Source of the DNA: Neurospora tetrasperma FGSC 2508 | Lineage: Eukaryota; Ascomycota; Sordariomycetes; Sordariales; Sordariaceae | Assembly: GCF_000213175.1 (NCBI RefSeq) | Contig: NW_009799179.1 | Span: 7,954,059 to 8,018,058 of the forward strand | Direction of reading: 5' to 3' | Length of the DNA stretch: 64,000 nt | Shown here: piece by piece, positions 1 through 11,354 of the stretch | Layout: each line of letters begins with the position of its first letter | How positions within the stretch are numbered: position 1 is the first letter of the stretch | Notes under the pieces: model-generated | The model's database searches: none | What the model was told of the DNA's origin: nothing | The model's input: the letters and a program-made list of their open reading frames with translations, nothing else | Program-made: the position numbers and the translations under genes

Positions 1-1240
1 GGATCAGTTGGTTGAATCTCATTGAAGATGTTGACTCAGTGGTAGTCTTTGTAAAGTGGAAAACGGGCTGATCGGAAGAGGAACTGTAGTCCAAAGACTT
101 GTCTCAACTGTGTCATACCCAAAAGTTCCCAGGTCATTGTCCACAACTACTATTTTACCATTCTGTCAACCCTTGCCATCGCCGAACTGGTGGGCTTTTA
201 AGTCGTTCTCCCATAACGATCATGAAAGACTGTTCACTCCCGCTCATGCAGTGTTTCTTACATACGTACGCGACATCCCTCATTATGCAGTCCTATGGCC
301 TTGCAGTATGATTTCAGCCATACTGATTGCAGTATCGAAATTTGATGCGTACTCGCCTTCACTCGAAAACGCAGCCCACTGACATGCAGGAGATGTTTGA
401 GACGCCCATGGATCAAGTTTCTTCGATGGGTTGTCTTCACCAACAACCTGTGAGTTTCTTGCTACTTGGGCTGCGGATGCATTGTGTCCACAAGGCAAGC
501 CAACAACCGTCCGAAACATGCTGTAGGAGATTCGCGTTGAATGGATTCCTAGACCATTGACTGGCATTCCAGGGCTATTTACATACAGACTGAAGCTGAG
601 AGTGGGCGAAAGAAGGTCGGGTTCAAACCTCGCCGAGGTCTGGCACACATAGCAGCTGGCAGCCAAGAGAAAGCAGGAGAAGGTAATAAGATCAAATGAC
701 AACACCTCAAGACATAGAATTTTACACGAACTTTGAAGATAGGGTTGGCGACGACTCCCGCAGTTAACAGAGCGAGTGATATGTGTCTCAGGAAGGTGCC
801 GACAGTAAGGTACGTGCCCGGCTAAGTAGAGTATACTGATGGCTGCCGATACACGTAAGGTGAGAGCGAGAACTTGCACTTTGCACAAAATCAACAAAAT
901 GTTGGACTGGGTATGAATAGTCATTCGGAACTGACAATTTTCCAGTTATGCGGTGCGAATACGTTCATCAACCACAACTTGGATATGAATACACGATGAG
1001 CGCATTCAAGAAGCCACAAATGATTTTCACAATGTGTCGCCTACAAACCCGACGATGCAAATGAAATGACCAAAGACCACAAAACATCCCACACAAACGA
1101 CGATCTGGAAGCCCCGGCCCAGAACAATTTCTCCCGGCCATAATGCCACAACCTCAACAGCCGCCGTCATCAAGAAATGAAAGATCCCTCAACGCATCCA
1201 GGAACCCAACTACCTCCACCCACAACACCCCATGATCATT
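1..1240. other. intergenic, no supported gene
   Basis: Reading frames of up to about 210 codons cross this stretch on both strands, but none shows a recognisable domain, sensible splice structure or biased codon use. From about 1150 the DNA becomes a C-rich strand that runs into the 3' end of the endosulfine gene. I see no RNA gene or repeat here. Confidence 0.5.
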
Positions 1241-1931
1241 TCATTTCCTCCCATCCACCCCCCCAACCTCATATCCCCCATCAGCATCCACAACCTCCAC
1301 ACTCAGACTCGACCTCCTATACCTCCCCCACCCCCCCAAGCCAGGTGAATCCGCCAACCCTCCTCCATCGTCCTCCCCCTCCCCCTCTCGTGTCCCCAAA
1401 TGAAAGGTCCCACTAACCCCACCGCAAAAACTCGACCCCCTCCTCCTTTGCATGATCGACAACGGAACGGGATGCGGAATCTCTTCCGGCGCCGGGTGCG
1501 CAGACCCAGTCATGCCAACATCCACCGAATTCCCGCGCCCGGCTTTGCACAAAGCGTAGTCGCCCGAGTCAAAGTACTTGCGCTCTCTGAGATGACGCGC
1601 GAAGCGGGTGGTCACTGCGTTGGTGGTCGCGTTGGGACCAGTGCTTGTTATGGTTGCCGGTTGGAGAGAGGAGCCGGAGTTTGTAGGGGTGGTGTAGGGG
1701 GTTGTTGAAGTGGAGGAGGGGGCTGGTGTGGAGGGAGGTTTGGATGCGAGGTTAGAGGGAAGACGACCATAGAGGCGGAAGACGCGTAGGTCCTTTTCGG
1801 AGAGGGACTGGTTGGGTTATTTAGTAGATGATCATGAATGTGGATGGGGTGGAAAGGGGATAAGATTGAAAAGGGGGGAGGGGTAGGGGACTCACGGATG
1901 TGTCGAAGCCCTGGGTTGGAGGAGCAGCCAT
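1241..1931 (-). CDS. igo1: endosulfine family protein (Igo1/ENSA-like PP2A inhibitor)
   Basis: Two exons, 1931..1896 and 1807..1241, encode about 200 residues. The intron has a GTGAGT donor and a CCAG acceptor in phase 0. Seen: an N-terminal segment SLSEKDLRVFRLYGRLP, then the family hallmark KYFDSGDYAL (FDSGDY at about residues 91-96), then a GSAHPAPEEIPHP block. These match the order in yeast Igo1/2 and animal ENSA/ARPP19. Known for the family: the serine in FDSGDY is phosphorylated by Greatwall/Rim15, turning the protein into an inhibitor of PP2A-B55 that controls entry to quiescence and mitosis. The linker after the LYGRLP block is Ser/Thr/Pro-rich, and about 80 residues after the conserved block are Gly/Arg/Glu-rich and poorly conserved-looking. 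An unrecognised 3' intron could shorten that tail. Confidence 0.85.
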
Positions 1932-2914
1932 TTTGGGAGTTATAAAGGTATGCGTGTGCCGTTGCTTTGTGTTGTCAAAGCCCTTGTGGGGTAAATACTA
2001 TTCTCGACGATTATGATGCTAACTTGATGTAAATGTACTCCGTTCGTTCGTCGAATCGTAAGATACGTAGTACTCGTAAGTCGTGTTATGTGTCTAGCAC
2101 TAATGTAAAGGCACTGTGGGTGGTCTCGTCATACTATTATACCCAATAGTCCAGAGGCTCAATATTCTGGGGAAAGAGCAGCCGTTCAGGTCCCCTGGGT
2201 CCGTGGGTCGGATCGGAAAATAAAGTGAAATTGTCGAGGTGATCGGATAGAAAAAAGATGGGACGGAAAGCGATGAACAAATTCTAGTAAGATAAACCAA
2301 CACTGACGTCGATGTGAGAGTTGTGTTTGCTTATCCAACCAAGCCGGCCACCCACCACTCTGAATCATGAACTCTTTTATCGCTCAGAAAGATAAATCAG
2401 GTGGAAGAAGGACGGAGCCGCCCATTTGTGTGACATGCAGGCCGCTTCTTATTCTTTTTATTTCCCTGCTTCTCACCATCAAAGCCCTCTTTATCTCAAC
2501 GGGTAAGGTATCCCGTACCATGGTTGCTTCCTCGACCCCACCTCCACCCGAAGCAAGCCAGACAGCGAGTAAATTCCCGAGCATAAACAAAGGAAGCCCA
2601 GCCAAGTTCACACACCAATCCCGATATGCATCTGAGCTTCACCTACACTACACACAACTCCCTCCCCACGATCATCACTCCTCCATCTAGACCTTCCATG
2701 TGGATAGATGAGACGCAATATGTAGACCATTCCTAAATCGGCCCATTGATCTGCTGATTCTAGTACGTTCGACCCTGCAGGGACCCTTGATCGATCCTCA
2801 AGGACGCCAGCACGGAGATGCAACAAACTGCACGGGCGACCCGTGCGGTGATGTCGTGGAACGCGTTGAGTGACCCCCTCCACTTCAATCTGCATCTTGA
2901 TTGGCTGGAGGGGC
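1932..2914. other. intergenic, endosulfine upstream region
   Basis: This is the 5' side of the endosulfine gene up to the MITE. Short frames such as 2367..2690 carry no recognisable domain. No RNA gene was found. Confidence 0.5.
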
Positions 2915-2922
2915 CGTGCAAG

Positions 2923-3307
2923 TAGTGATGGTTTATTTCTGAAAAATGGAAATTCAGAAATTTACGCTAGTGTAATTGATCCGTGCACACACACCCACAT
3001 CTACCCTCACCCAACCACCTTCTTAATACCCGTATAGAACCAACCTATATAATTTAGGTGTATATAATCCTTTGAAACTTTTGTAATCCTTTTATAATAC
3101 TTCTTTTTTTTTTTAAAGCTAAGCCAAAATTATCGTTCGCTCACACAGACCAGCCAGCATATGGCATATGTACGACCCAAAATATGGGATTTATGTGGGG
3201 CATGGGCACGTGCACGATTACGTGTGAAAAAAGGAACGCGTTTCTTTCCTTCGTTTTCCTTACTTTTCCTTACGGTAAATATTCCTTGAATTTCCCTGCC
3301 ACCACTA
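2923..3307. mobile_element. hAT-like MITE, copy A (385 bp)
   Basis: The element begins TAGTGATGG at 2923 and ends CCACCACTA at 3307, which is an inverted match with one mismatch. It is flanked by an 8-bp target duplication, CGTGCAAG at 2915..2922 and CGTGTAAG at 3308..3315; the single difference is a C to T in a CpA context. Both 8-bp duplications and (C/T)AGTGATGG-type ends are typical of hAT transposons. The interior is AT-rich with no coding capacity. It shares blocks with a second copy at 34414..34875: TTTCTGAAAAA near the left end, a GTGCAC..CACAC segment, a CTATAYAATTT segment and a TTCCTTACTTTTC tract near the right end. Confidence 0.75.
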
Positions 3308-3315
3308 CGTGTAAG

Positions 3316-3431
3316 TCGTCAACTCTCCACTTTCAAATTCCGGACTTGAATTCTGATAAGTTGACGTCCTCGTGACCCATCTTCTACTTACCAGATCCTC
3401 CCGAACTGGAGGAGACCCATCACCTCCTTGA

Positions 3432-3496
<65 letters not shown>

Positions 3497-5084
3497 GACA
3501 CCAACTCATCTCCATACAAGAAACTCGCTCAGGCGAATCTACAGTACCTACAACTGCAAATCCCCCACCGGGTCCGGAAAGGACTTCCGGCGCGGGGTTC
3601 AAGAGATAACCCGCAACACTACCTACATACAACTCTATGTACATGTGTAGTATGCTATTTTGAGATGCGCTTGCGTCGTCGACACAGTAGACACAGTTAA
3701 TGGTGATACGGGTAAGTAGTGTGTGTATATAACTCGTGCGTCAGGTCGCTGATGATCTCTGGCGGCCCCATATACAGAGTGCCACAAAGCGTTGCTTGTA
3801 CCGGTTCGTACCGGGTACCTGACAAGGCGGGGGAGGGGGTCTTTTACCTTTCCTCGCGATCGCAAGGTAGTGTAGTATTAGGTTCAAGCAATTATATCAT
3901 ATCATGACATCCTTCATTCAGAGCCTTTATTGTCACGCATCAAATATGCCAATCGGCGATCATCCCATCACCCACTCTGAATCTCGCGGACCTTCCAGAA
4001 AGACTTCGACACCCTCAAGTTTATGAATTCAAGATGTCCTCTCGAAATTAGAAACCCCCCCCCTCCCCCCCTCCCCCCCTTAACTTTTTACCCCAAAAGC
4101 ATTTGGGTGTTAATATCCATTTTTTTGTTCTCGAGTTTGAGTTTGAGTGTGACTTTTGGGCTAATAAGGACAACGAGGTAGAGTATCCCAGACCTTCAAG
4201 TCCACACTATAAACCCATGTTACCAGATCCTGTCATTTACCTTACCTACCCACCAGTAAGAAAGTCATATCTCCAACGGTTGTGTACCACTCTACTTTTC
4301 ATCACTCGTGCCTACCACAAGATGAATTCGATCCCTGGATGCACAACCTCATCTGAATACTTATCGACTGTGTTTTGGTGTTACAGCCATCGAATGTCAT
4401 TTGAAGACTTACCATTACCCTCAGCATCTAGAAAGACGAAAGAAAAAGTACTGCTTCATTAAAAACGCCTAACATCCTATGCACAGAAGGTAGAAAAAAA
4501 AAGAAAAAAAAATCAACCACCGATACCCCAAAAAACCGATCCTTGACTCCTTAGCTCCCAGCTCCCAATGCATTCCATGGAAACCCTCAAGTTCCTAAAT
4601 CCCCAACCAGCGAAACGAGCAAGCAGCAGCACCTAATAGTACCTATAACGCCCGATTGCCATTCCCATTCTCATTTCCTTCCCGTCCCTCGCTACCCAAT
4701 CCATTCCATGCTGATCCAAGAATCAAAACTCCGTCTTTTGAAAACCAGAACAGCCCAGAGAGAATCCCGCCTCCAAACTCCCAAACACCTCGCTTTCCCT
4801 AGTACCTTTTGTGTTTTGCAAGGTCCGGATATAGACCACAGATACAAAATATGATCTAACCCAAGACGAAATGATACGGCAGTTGGAAGACCAAAACCGC
4901 AGCACCGATGAGACGCCTACAGCAGTCCCATCGCCTCCTTAAAGTTTCTTCCACCCCCTCCTATCCCACTCACGCTTCCCTTCGCTTTTCCGATCATCCT
5001 GCTCTTTTTCTCATCTCATCACATCTCCTCCAGTTTATTATCATCCTCTTCCGCAATTTACTCTTCGTCGGCAATTTTCCCTCC
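3316..5084. other. intergenic, microsatellite and C-rich tracts
   Basis: Apart from the (AC)n array this stretch holds C-rich runs at about 4050..4080 and an A-rich run near 4490..4510. The frame at 4103..4462 (119 codons) shows no domain. The last few hundred bases before 5085 are probably the 3' UTR of the Zn2Cys6 regulator. Confidence 0.45.
3433..3494. repeat. (AC)31 dinucleotide microsatellite
   Basis: An uninterrupted AC repeat of 62 bp. It creates artificial Thr-His and Cys-Val open frames on both strands, which should not be annotated as genes. Confidence 0.97.
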
Positions 5085-8002
5085 CTACGAGGCATTCCCA
5101 TTCCCAATAACATCCGAGAACAACAGCAGCGGCCACTGTCCACCCCCGGCTCCAACCACAGCTGACTCCGCCGCCGACACTCCCAGCCCATCAGCTCCGT
5201 CTCCCGGTCCGTGGCCAGCTCCGCCATTAACATGCGCATGCGAATGGTCGACCATTCCGGCCCCCGACACGTCACCCGGCCTGGTTGACCCCAGAGTTAG
5301 TAGCGCATTAGCGCTGTACCGCTCTTGGGAATCAGCCATGGCGGCCGCCCAGTCATGCCATGCATTATTGTTGGGTGCATTGGAAGCGACTGATGCTACG
5401 GCAAACTGCGGGTGAACCTGTGGTCGCCATTCTTCGGCTCCGGTACCCGGTTGGCCTGTTGTAGAAACGTGCTGGGTGGCTTGAGAAGCGAAAGCTATTA
5501 GAGGGTTGATGGCGGAAGAGGTTTGGTCCATTACTGCGGCAACGGTTTGAGGGGGTGCTGTTGATGAGGTTGGGGTGGCTGTTGCGTAGAGGTATTGCAC
5601 ACTGCCGCCGGAGGGGTCGTAGGCTGCTAGGCTAACGCCGTTGCTGGTTTGGTGGGCGTCGGCGCTGTTTTCATTCACAGACATGGTTTGGTAGGGGGTT
5701 GCTGAGCCATCGTAGTACCCGGTTCCGTTTGTGCTGACGCTGCTGCGGTGGTCATTGGGTGTGACCGAGTGACTGGACGCAATACCGTTGCTGTTGAGTG
5801 GTTGCTTGAATGGTAAGAGAGGCTGCTGCTGGAATGGTGATGCTGATTGTTGTTTGGCTATGGTCTGGTCGACTGACAGTCCATCCTTACGGCTCATGTC
5901 GCGTTCGATGCGGGTGATGGTCTGCTTGATAATCGTGTCCAGGGTTGTTGCTAGACGGTTTCCGGTACCTGTTAGTCGACCAATCTCGCTGATAATTTCG
6001 AGGCCCAAGACCATATCTGCCCTTAACGTGGCCATCTCCATATGTGTGATTTCATGTCTCCTTTCCCAGTTTGCGACGAGAATCGTCAAAGTTGAGGCGA
6101 CGTATACCGACAACTGGTACCATGTTGTGTCCAGAGACTTGAGTTTCAACAGCTCCCCTACCACCTTCAATAGCTTCCGAGCTGTCTGCTCGCATATCCT
6201 TGTGTTCTCAGCACAGAACTTGGGGTCCTTTTCTAGACAAACCGACGGATGTCTAAGACAAAGCTTAAACTCGAGACTGATGGCCTGGGTATACAGTGCA
6301 AACACCAAGTCGGTCGGCTGACACTTTTCCACTCGCAGACAGTCGGGTAGTTCATTCGTTAGCTTGCGCATTCCAGCCTCAAGTTCGGCGACAGTATCGA
6401 CATATTTCTTGGGATCTCGCCTCACGCTGTAGATGCTAGAATACATCTCCATATACAAAGGAACAGCCTTGAAGCCGGCGAGCCCAATTTGATAGCAGCA
6501 ATGACCAATCTTGGATGGGTCCAAGATGCCATCTTCTCCGAGATACTCGTCATCAATAGCGATTGGGAACTCAATGTCGAATTCCTCGAGTGTGATGGGC
6601 ATTGGCCTGCCAAGTCGGCCGTTAAGGGTAATGATGATACCCAGGATGGACCACCACACCCTTTTGCGCAATTCGTTTTCAAGAGTTGTGCGCCCATTCG
6701 GTATCTTGTTGCTCCGATGGAAGTTGAGTTCAATGGCCTTCATCATGGCAAAGTTGGCAATGGTGAAGGAACATCCTGGTTTGGGAAAATTGCGGGTGTG
6801 AGACGCCAGCATGGCCAAAGCCTGGACCGCGGTAACCGTCTGAGAAACGGCAAGTTCGAAGAACTTACTCAAACACCAATGGTAGTGCTTGTTGGAAAGA
6901 TCATTCAGCTGCGCATGGTCCTCTGGCTTTTCGCGATGGTTCCTGATACCGTACTGGAAGTACATGCTTGATATCATCATGCGGACCAGTACGAGTTCGG
7001 GTACTGTTGCTTTAAAGCCCGGATCATCATAGATGCGAGTCAAGAGCTGCATAAACGAAGGCCTGTGGACTAGTGGCATGTACGGGTATATGGTGAGGAA
7101 GTACCACTCGGCATATGTAAAGGCGTCGTGTCTCGAGGGGAGGTCGCAATGTTCCATTGGCGGGTTTATCCTGACTAAGGACTGATAAAAGGCCGTGACC
7201 GATTTGTTGTACAACGGTGATCCGATGGGAGTATTTGGCGAAGGCTCATCCATGTCTGGGTCAGGATCGTCAAACGAAGTGATCTCAATGGTAGTTCCAA
7301 GAACCGAAAGGGTGGTGCCCTTAAATGTAACGCCTAGGTAGCTCTCTGTCGGCCTCGATTCCAAGAGCGAACATCTCGTATAACACCCTGGTGTGCTCTG
7401 TGACCCTCGCCTGCTTTTTCTATACCACACCGAGCCTTGTTGCTGCCATTCGCCTTGGGAAGTGGGATCGTGGATGGGATTCCCCATGGCATCCAGGGTG
7501 ACACCCGGAGGGTGGGGGTTTCTATTAGCGTTTGACCCTTCCCACGGCCGGATTTCGATTTTATGGTCGGCCAGCACTCTTTCGAGGTCCCTCACCCTGG
7601 CTTCGAGTTGTTGGGTATAGCCTCGACGTTCGGTACGGCCTGTTACACGGTCTGTTACGACGCATTCGATATTTTGGCTCGCGCAATGGGAGCAGCCCGC
7701 AGGGGAGGCATCGCAGCGGATTTTTCGGACCTGGGGACGCACAGAAATTAGTATGTTACGGGAACGCGACGCCGGTTAGACGCGCAGCAGGCTGTCAGAG
7801 CGACAGGTCGGAAACTCAGTACCTTGCACCTGTCACAAGCCTGACCAGTCCGCGTGTATTGTGAGAGCTTGCTCTTGACAACACTCGAAAAGTCTTCTGT
7901 ACTGCGCTCAAGACGGGGCAGCTTCATCTTGGGTTGTAAGCCATTGTCGAGAGGAGTGTCCCCGGCTTCGCTTGGCCGCTTTGGAGGACCGCCTGGGGGC
8001 AT
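5085..8002 (-). CDS. Zn2Cys6 fungal transcription factor
   Basis: Two exons, 8002..7823 and 7730..5085, give about 941 residues. The zinc cluster has six cysteines, C56, C59, C66, C73, C76 and C83 (CX2CX6CX6CX2CX6C), followed by a basic linker and a heptad-like segment (QQLEARVRDLERVL), a likely dimerisation coiled coil. An intron with GTACTG donor and CCCCAG acceptor falls exactly between C59-Lys and Val-Arg-Lys. About residues 230-520 look like the fungal-specific middle homology region (fungal_trans). The C-terminal third is Gln/Ser/Thr/Gly-rich, as in activation regions. The cluster with the RTGQACDRCKVRKIRCD start and a TDRVTGR linker reminds me of the COL-26/BglR group of sugar-response regulators, but this is memory-based. 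The start at 8002 (MPPGG) is preferred over an in-frame ATG at 8029 by its position next to the conserved body; neither is proven. Confidence 0.88.
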
Positions 8003-9930
8003 AATGTTTGAGTCTCGAAGTTTGACCAAATTTGTAGGCGAGCGTGGAACGATTCGAGATGACGGTTCGAAAGAATGATGGTAGTAATCGTCGTGGGCAG
8101 CGAAGCGGTTGGTTTGTTGTCAATCGGGTGGTTTCTTGGGAACGGTTTATGCCGTGGAGTTGTAGCGCAGTGAGCAAGCGAGCGGATGAGCGACGGCGCC
8201 GACGGACTTCAGCTGTCACGCTGAGTCGCTGGTCTGACTGTGGTCAGGGTAGTGGTGGTGGTGATGGTGGTGGTGGTTGTGGTGTATCGTGAGAAGAGAG
8301 GGACGGGATGGAAAGGGACGGACGGGACGGATGTGCGATGGAGATTGCCGCGCGGTGGATATTGCGTGCCAATTAATATTGAACGATGACCGGGAGCCTT
8401 GACGCGAAGTGTAGGGAGGCACTGATGGCGCTGAATTCCTGGAGGGGAGGGGAGTGAGAGCGAGGGATGTCGGTTCCGAAAGCGTCAATCAAGGAATGGA
8501 TGGATGTGTCCAGGGCGCCGGGATCGAGGAATTCAACTGAAGGGAATTAAAAGTTCACGGACTAGGGGGGCCCGGCCGTCGATCGCTGATCAACCCAAGA
8601 ACATTGAAAGGAAAGAAGGAACATGCTTTCACCGGCCCATGATTGCGACAAAAAGGCAATGGGAAACATGGCCCATTCAGGTCAAGAGCAATTCGTCCTC
8701 GTCGAATGAATCCGATTTCACTCGGGGCGGATCCGTTCTGCGAGTGTCCCGATTTGGCATGGCTGCATCTTCTCGGCCCATGCATGGAAGTCGAGTTCAC
8801 GGATTTGGTCCAATTCCCAATCATTGTTCCCAATGCAATCACGATCATCGGTGCATGGCAAAGGGAACATCCATGGCTGAAAATATCCGAGCGTGAGTTA
8901 AGCTGGGTGTGGAGTTTTTATTGTATGTTGGAGGAACTGACCTTCGTCCGAAGTGAGCAGCCTGTTTCTGGGCATCTCGCTCAAAGCCCTCAAGATCGGT
9001 GCTCATTCAATAGGAAGCCGAACGCTCTCCTGTTTCTACCTAGTACATCAAAAATGTGGCTTTTTGTAGCAGTGCCGTATAGCCTTCTTTTATTTCTTCA
9101 ACTACTATTCAATATTTCACACCTCTTCCCATCGACATCGACTGAGGTAGGGTCGGGACTACAGGTGGTCTCCCTTCCCAAGACAACAACCATCATGTCA
9201 AAGTCGAGGTGCGCCGCGGCATCCGTGTATCCGTCGACAACGACATTCCCTAAAACACAGCATATTGCTGATAGTCTCTGGCCGTCGCAAGGTAATGGGA
9301 AGCGTACCTCTAGACAATCCGAGACATGCGTTCATGTGTCCGCTGTGGTTGCGTTTTTGCGACTGAGAGATTGTGAGAACCTCGACGGCTGCACGCGCGC
9401 CATGTTCCACTTTTTGGGCTGTCAGATGGAAGAAACTCAGACAATCGGAACAGCGACCCATCGGCAATGTGACAAGTTGATTCCCTGTTACGTAGTATAT
9501 GACCCAATGCATACAGTCAAACGTTAAAGGGGCTGATGTCCGGGCCTCTTGGAATTGACATGCTTGGCGGGGTCACTTGTGTAGGTATTGATCCCTGTCA
9601 TCAGCGCGACGCGCCCCGGCGCCCGGGGATCTGCCCCGCCATGGAGATCCCGCCGATGGACAAGGATGGATTCGCCGTCGCATTCATCTTTCGAGCCTGT
9701 TTCCTTATCGCCAAATCGGAAAAAGTATCACGGAAATTGCCCAAAGAAAGAGTACGGTACGGCACCCAAACACATTCTCAACCTCAATTCAAACATAACT
9801 GACGTCGGCTTTTCAGCAACGAACCGACACATGATTCAATAACACATCAATCAACCCGTCGCATTCCGTCCACCTACCCCACCAGCCATCACCATCACGA
9901 CCATCACAACCAAATATCACAACCATTGCA
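8003..9930. other. intergenic between regulator and cgi121
   Basis: This is the divergent upstream region of the Zn2Cys6 gene and cgi121. It contains a GGT/GGTGAT-rich stretch at about 8248..8285. A 294-codon frame at 8643..9527 has no domain and no splice support and is treated as chance. A long upstream region is common for regulatory genes in this group; the 5' UTR of the regulator is likely within it. Confidence 0.45.
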
Positions 9931-10665
9931 ATGGCGCTCGAAACCCTCCGAATCGAACACGTCCCCTCGGACCACCACGTCTACGCCGCCCTCTTCCGCG
10001 ACGTCCAAAACGTTGACTTCCTCCAAGCCCAGCTCATCGGCAAGAACCCCGAGTTCGAGTACGCTTTCATCGACGCCTCGGTCATCATCTCCCGCACACA
10101 CCTGTTCGCCGCCATCTTCCGCGCGCTCAACACCTTGATTGAGGGAACCCTTCAGACGCCCAACGTCCATTCCGATATTGTCATTGGGCTAAGTCCGACC
10201 AACAATGTTCGTCTCTCTATCCATCCATCCATCCCCTTCCTCTTTTGCAATGATAATTCGACCTTGACTGCGTTTTTCAAGTGAACCCATGAGCTAACAA
10301 ACAACCAAACGAACAAACAGATCTCCGAATCCTACCGCCGCTACGGTCTAACCCCTTCCAAAACGCGCGACGTCCTGGTCATCAAAGTCGTCTACCCCAA
10401 ACTCTCCTCCGAAAACTCGACAATCACCAGCGAACAACTAACGCCAGAAAGCATATGGCAACACCTGACCACTCACATTCAAGGCACGCCCGTACCGCTT
10501 ACAAATGAGGAATTCGCCAAGTCGACGGATTGGGTAAAAGTGCGCAAGTATTACAAGCTGAATGGTATGCCGGGCGTGGAGAGGATAGACAAGGCGGATG
10601 AGGAGGGGAGAAGGAGGGAGATGGAAGGGTTGATTATTAGTGGGATTGCGCTGAGGGGGTTGTAG
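9931..10665 (+). CDS. cgi121: EKC/KEOPS complex subunit Cgi121
   Basis: Exons 9931..10206 and 10321..10665 give 206 residues. The intron is phase 0 (Asn-Asn | Ile-Ser-Glu-Ser) with GTTCGT donor and AACAG acceptor. Seen: an N-terminal block with SDHHVYAALFRDV, then NPEFEYAFIDASVIISRTHLFAAI, then SDIVIGLSPTNN, and in exon 2 ISESYRRYGLTPSKTRDVLVIKV. This order is diagnostic of the CGI121/TPRKB family. Known role: Cgi121 binds Bud32 and tRNA within KEOPS, the complex that makes the universal t6A37 modification of ANN-decoding tRNAs, and is also linked to telomere maintenance. The length is close to other fungal members. The downstream neighbour is convergent proline dehydrogenase. Confidence 0.9.
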
Positions 10666-11354
10666 ATGAGGCAAAGGATTGGCGGGAGGAGGAATACAAG
10701 AATAGGACAAGATAAAGGGTAAGACAAAAGTCGATTGACAGATAAGAATGAAGTAAGATACCTTACCTCTAGAGGTTGGGGAATGACCTGAGATAGCATT
10801 GGGTTATGGAAACGCATTGGCTTGGACATGGAAAGCTGCATGTTGAACTGACACCAAACTAAGATACCACTAACTCTTTACTGTGTAGCCTTGGCGAAAG
10901 TGTCTGGGCAATGCATACAAAAAAAGAGCAAAAGAAGGAAAGAAAAGACAAAAGTAATGCATGTCAGGATCGAAGCGGGAACATGGCCTCCATTGCTGAA
11001 TTATTGGCGGGACTCTAGTAAATTGGCGCTTGTCCAGGGCAGGATTTTAGGTAATTTCACTGGCATGCTAAAAGAACGGTAAGTTGATCTCACAAAGTTT
11101 TGATGTTGGAAACAACATTGTCATAGGACCTTTGAGTGGGAAGACAGAAATCACGACGACCAGGTCCAGAGGCTTTGATTCATGACTTGAATATTTTGTA
11201 TCTGTATCTGTCAAGCAAGGTCCAACGCTCAGACCAAGGCCAAATCTAGGTAATCGATCCAAGATGCCAAGCAACCCTCGCAATGCGCCAAAAATAATGA
11301 TCCCCAAAGGCCATAAACAATTGACATTTCGGGTTCTTACACCCACTGGAGAGC
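10666..11354. other. intergenic between convergent genes
   Basis: Shared 3' region of cgi121 and proline dehydrogenase. No repeat, RNA gene or protein-like frame was recognised. Confidence 0.5.

Noticed and set aside
283-924. 213-codon open frame near the left edge
   Set aside because: No domain or splice support; overlapping frames on the other strand are equally long.
3305-3700. Cys-Val and Thr-His repeat proteins
   Set aside because: Translations of the AC microsatellite.
8643-9527. 294-codon open frame in the regulator-cgi121 interval
   Set aside because: No domain, mixed codon use, no conserved-looking motif. Could only be accepted with transcript or homologue evidence.
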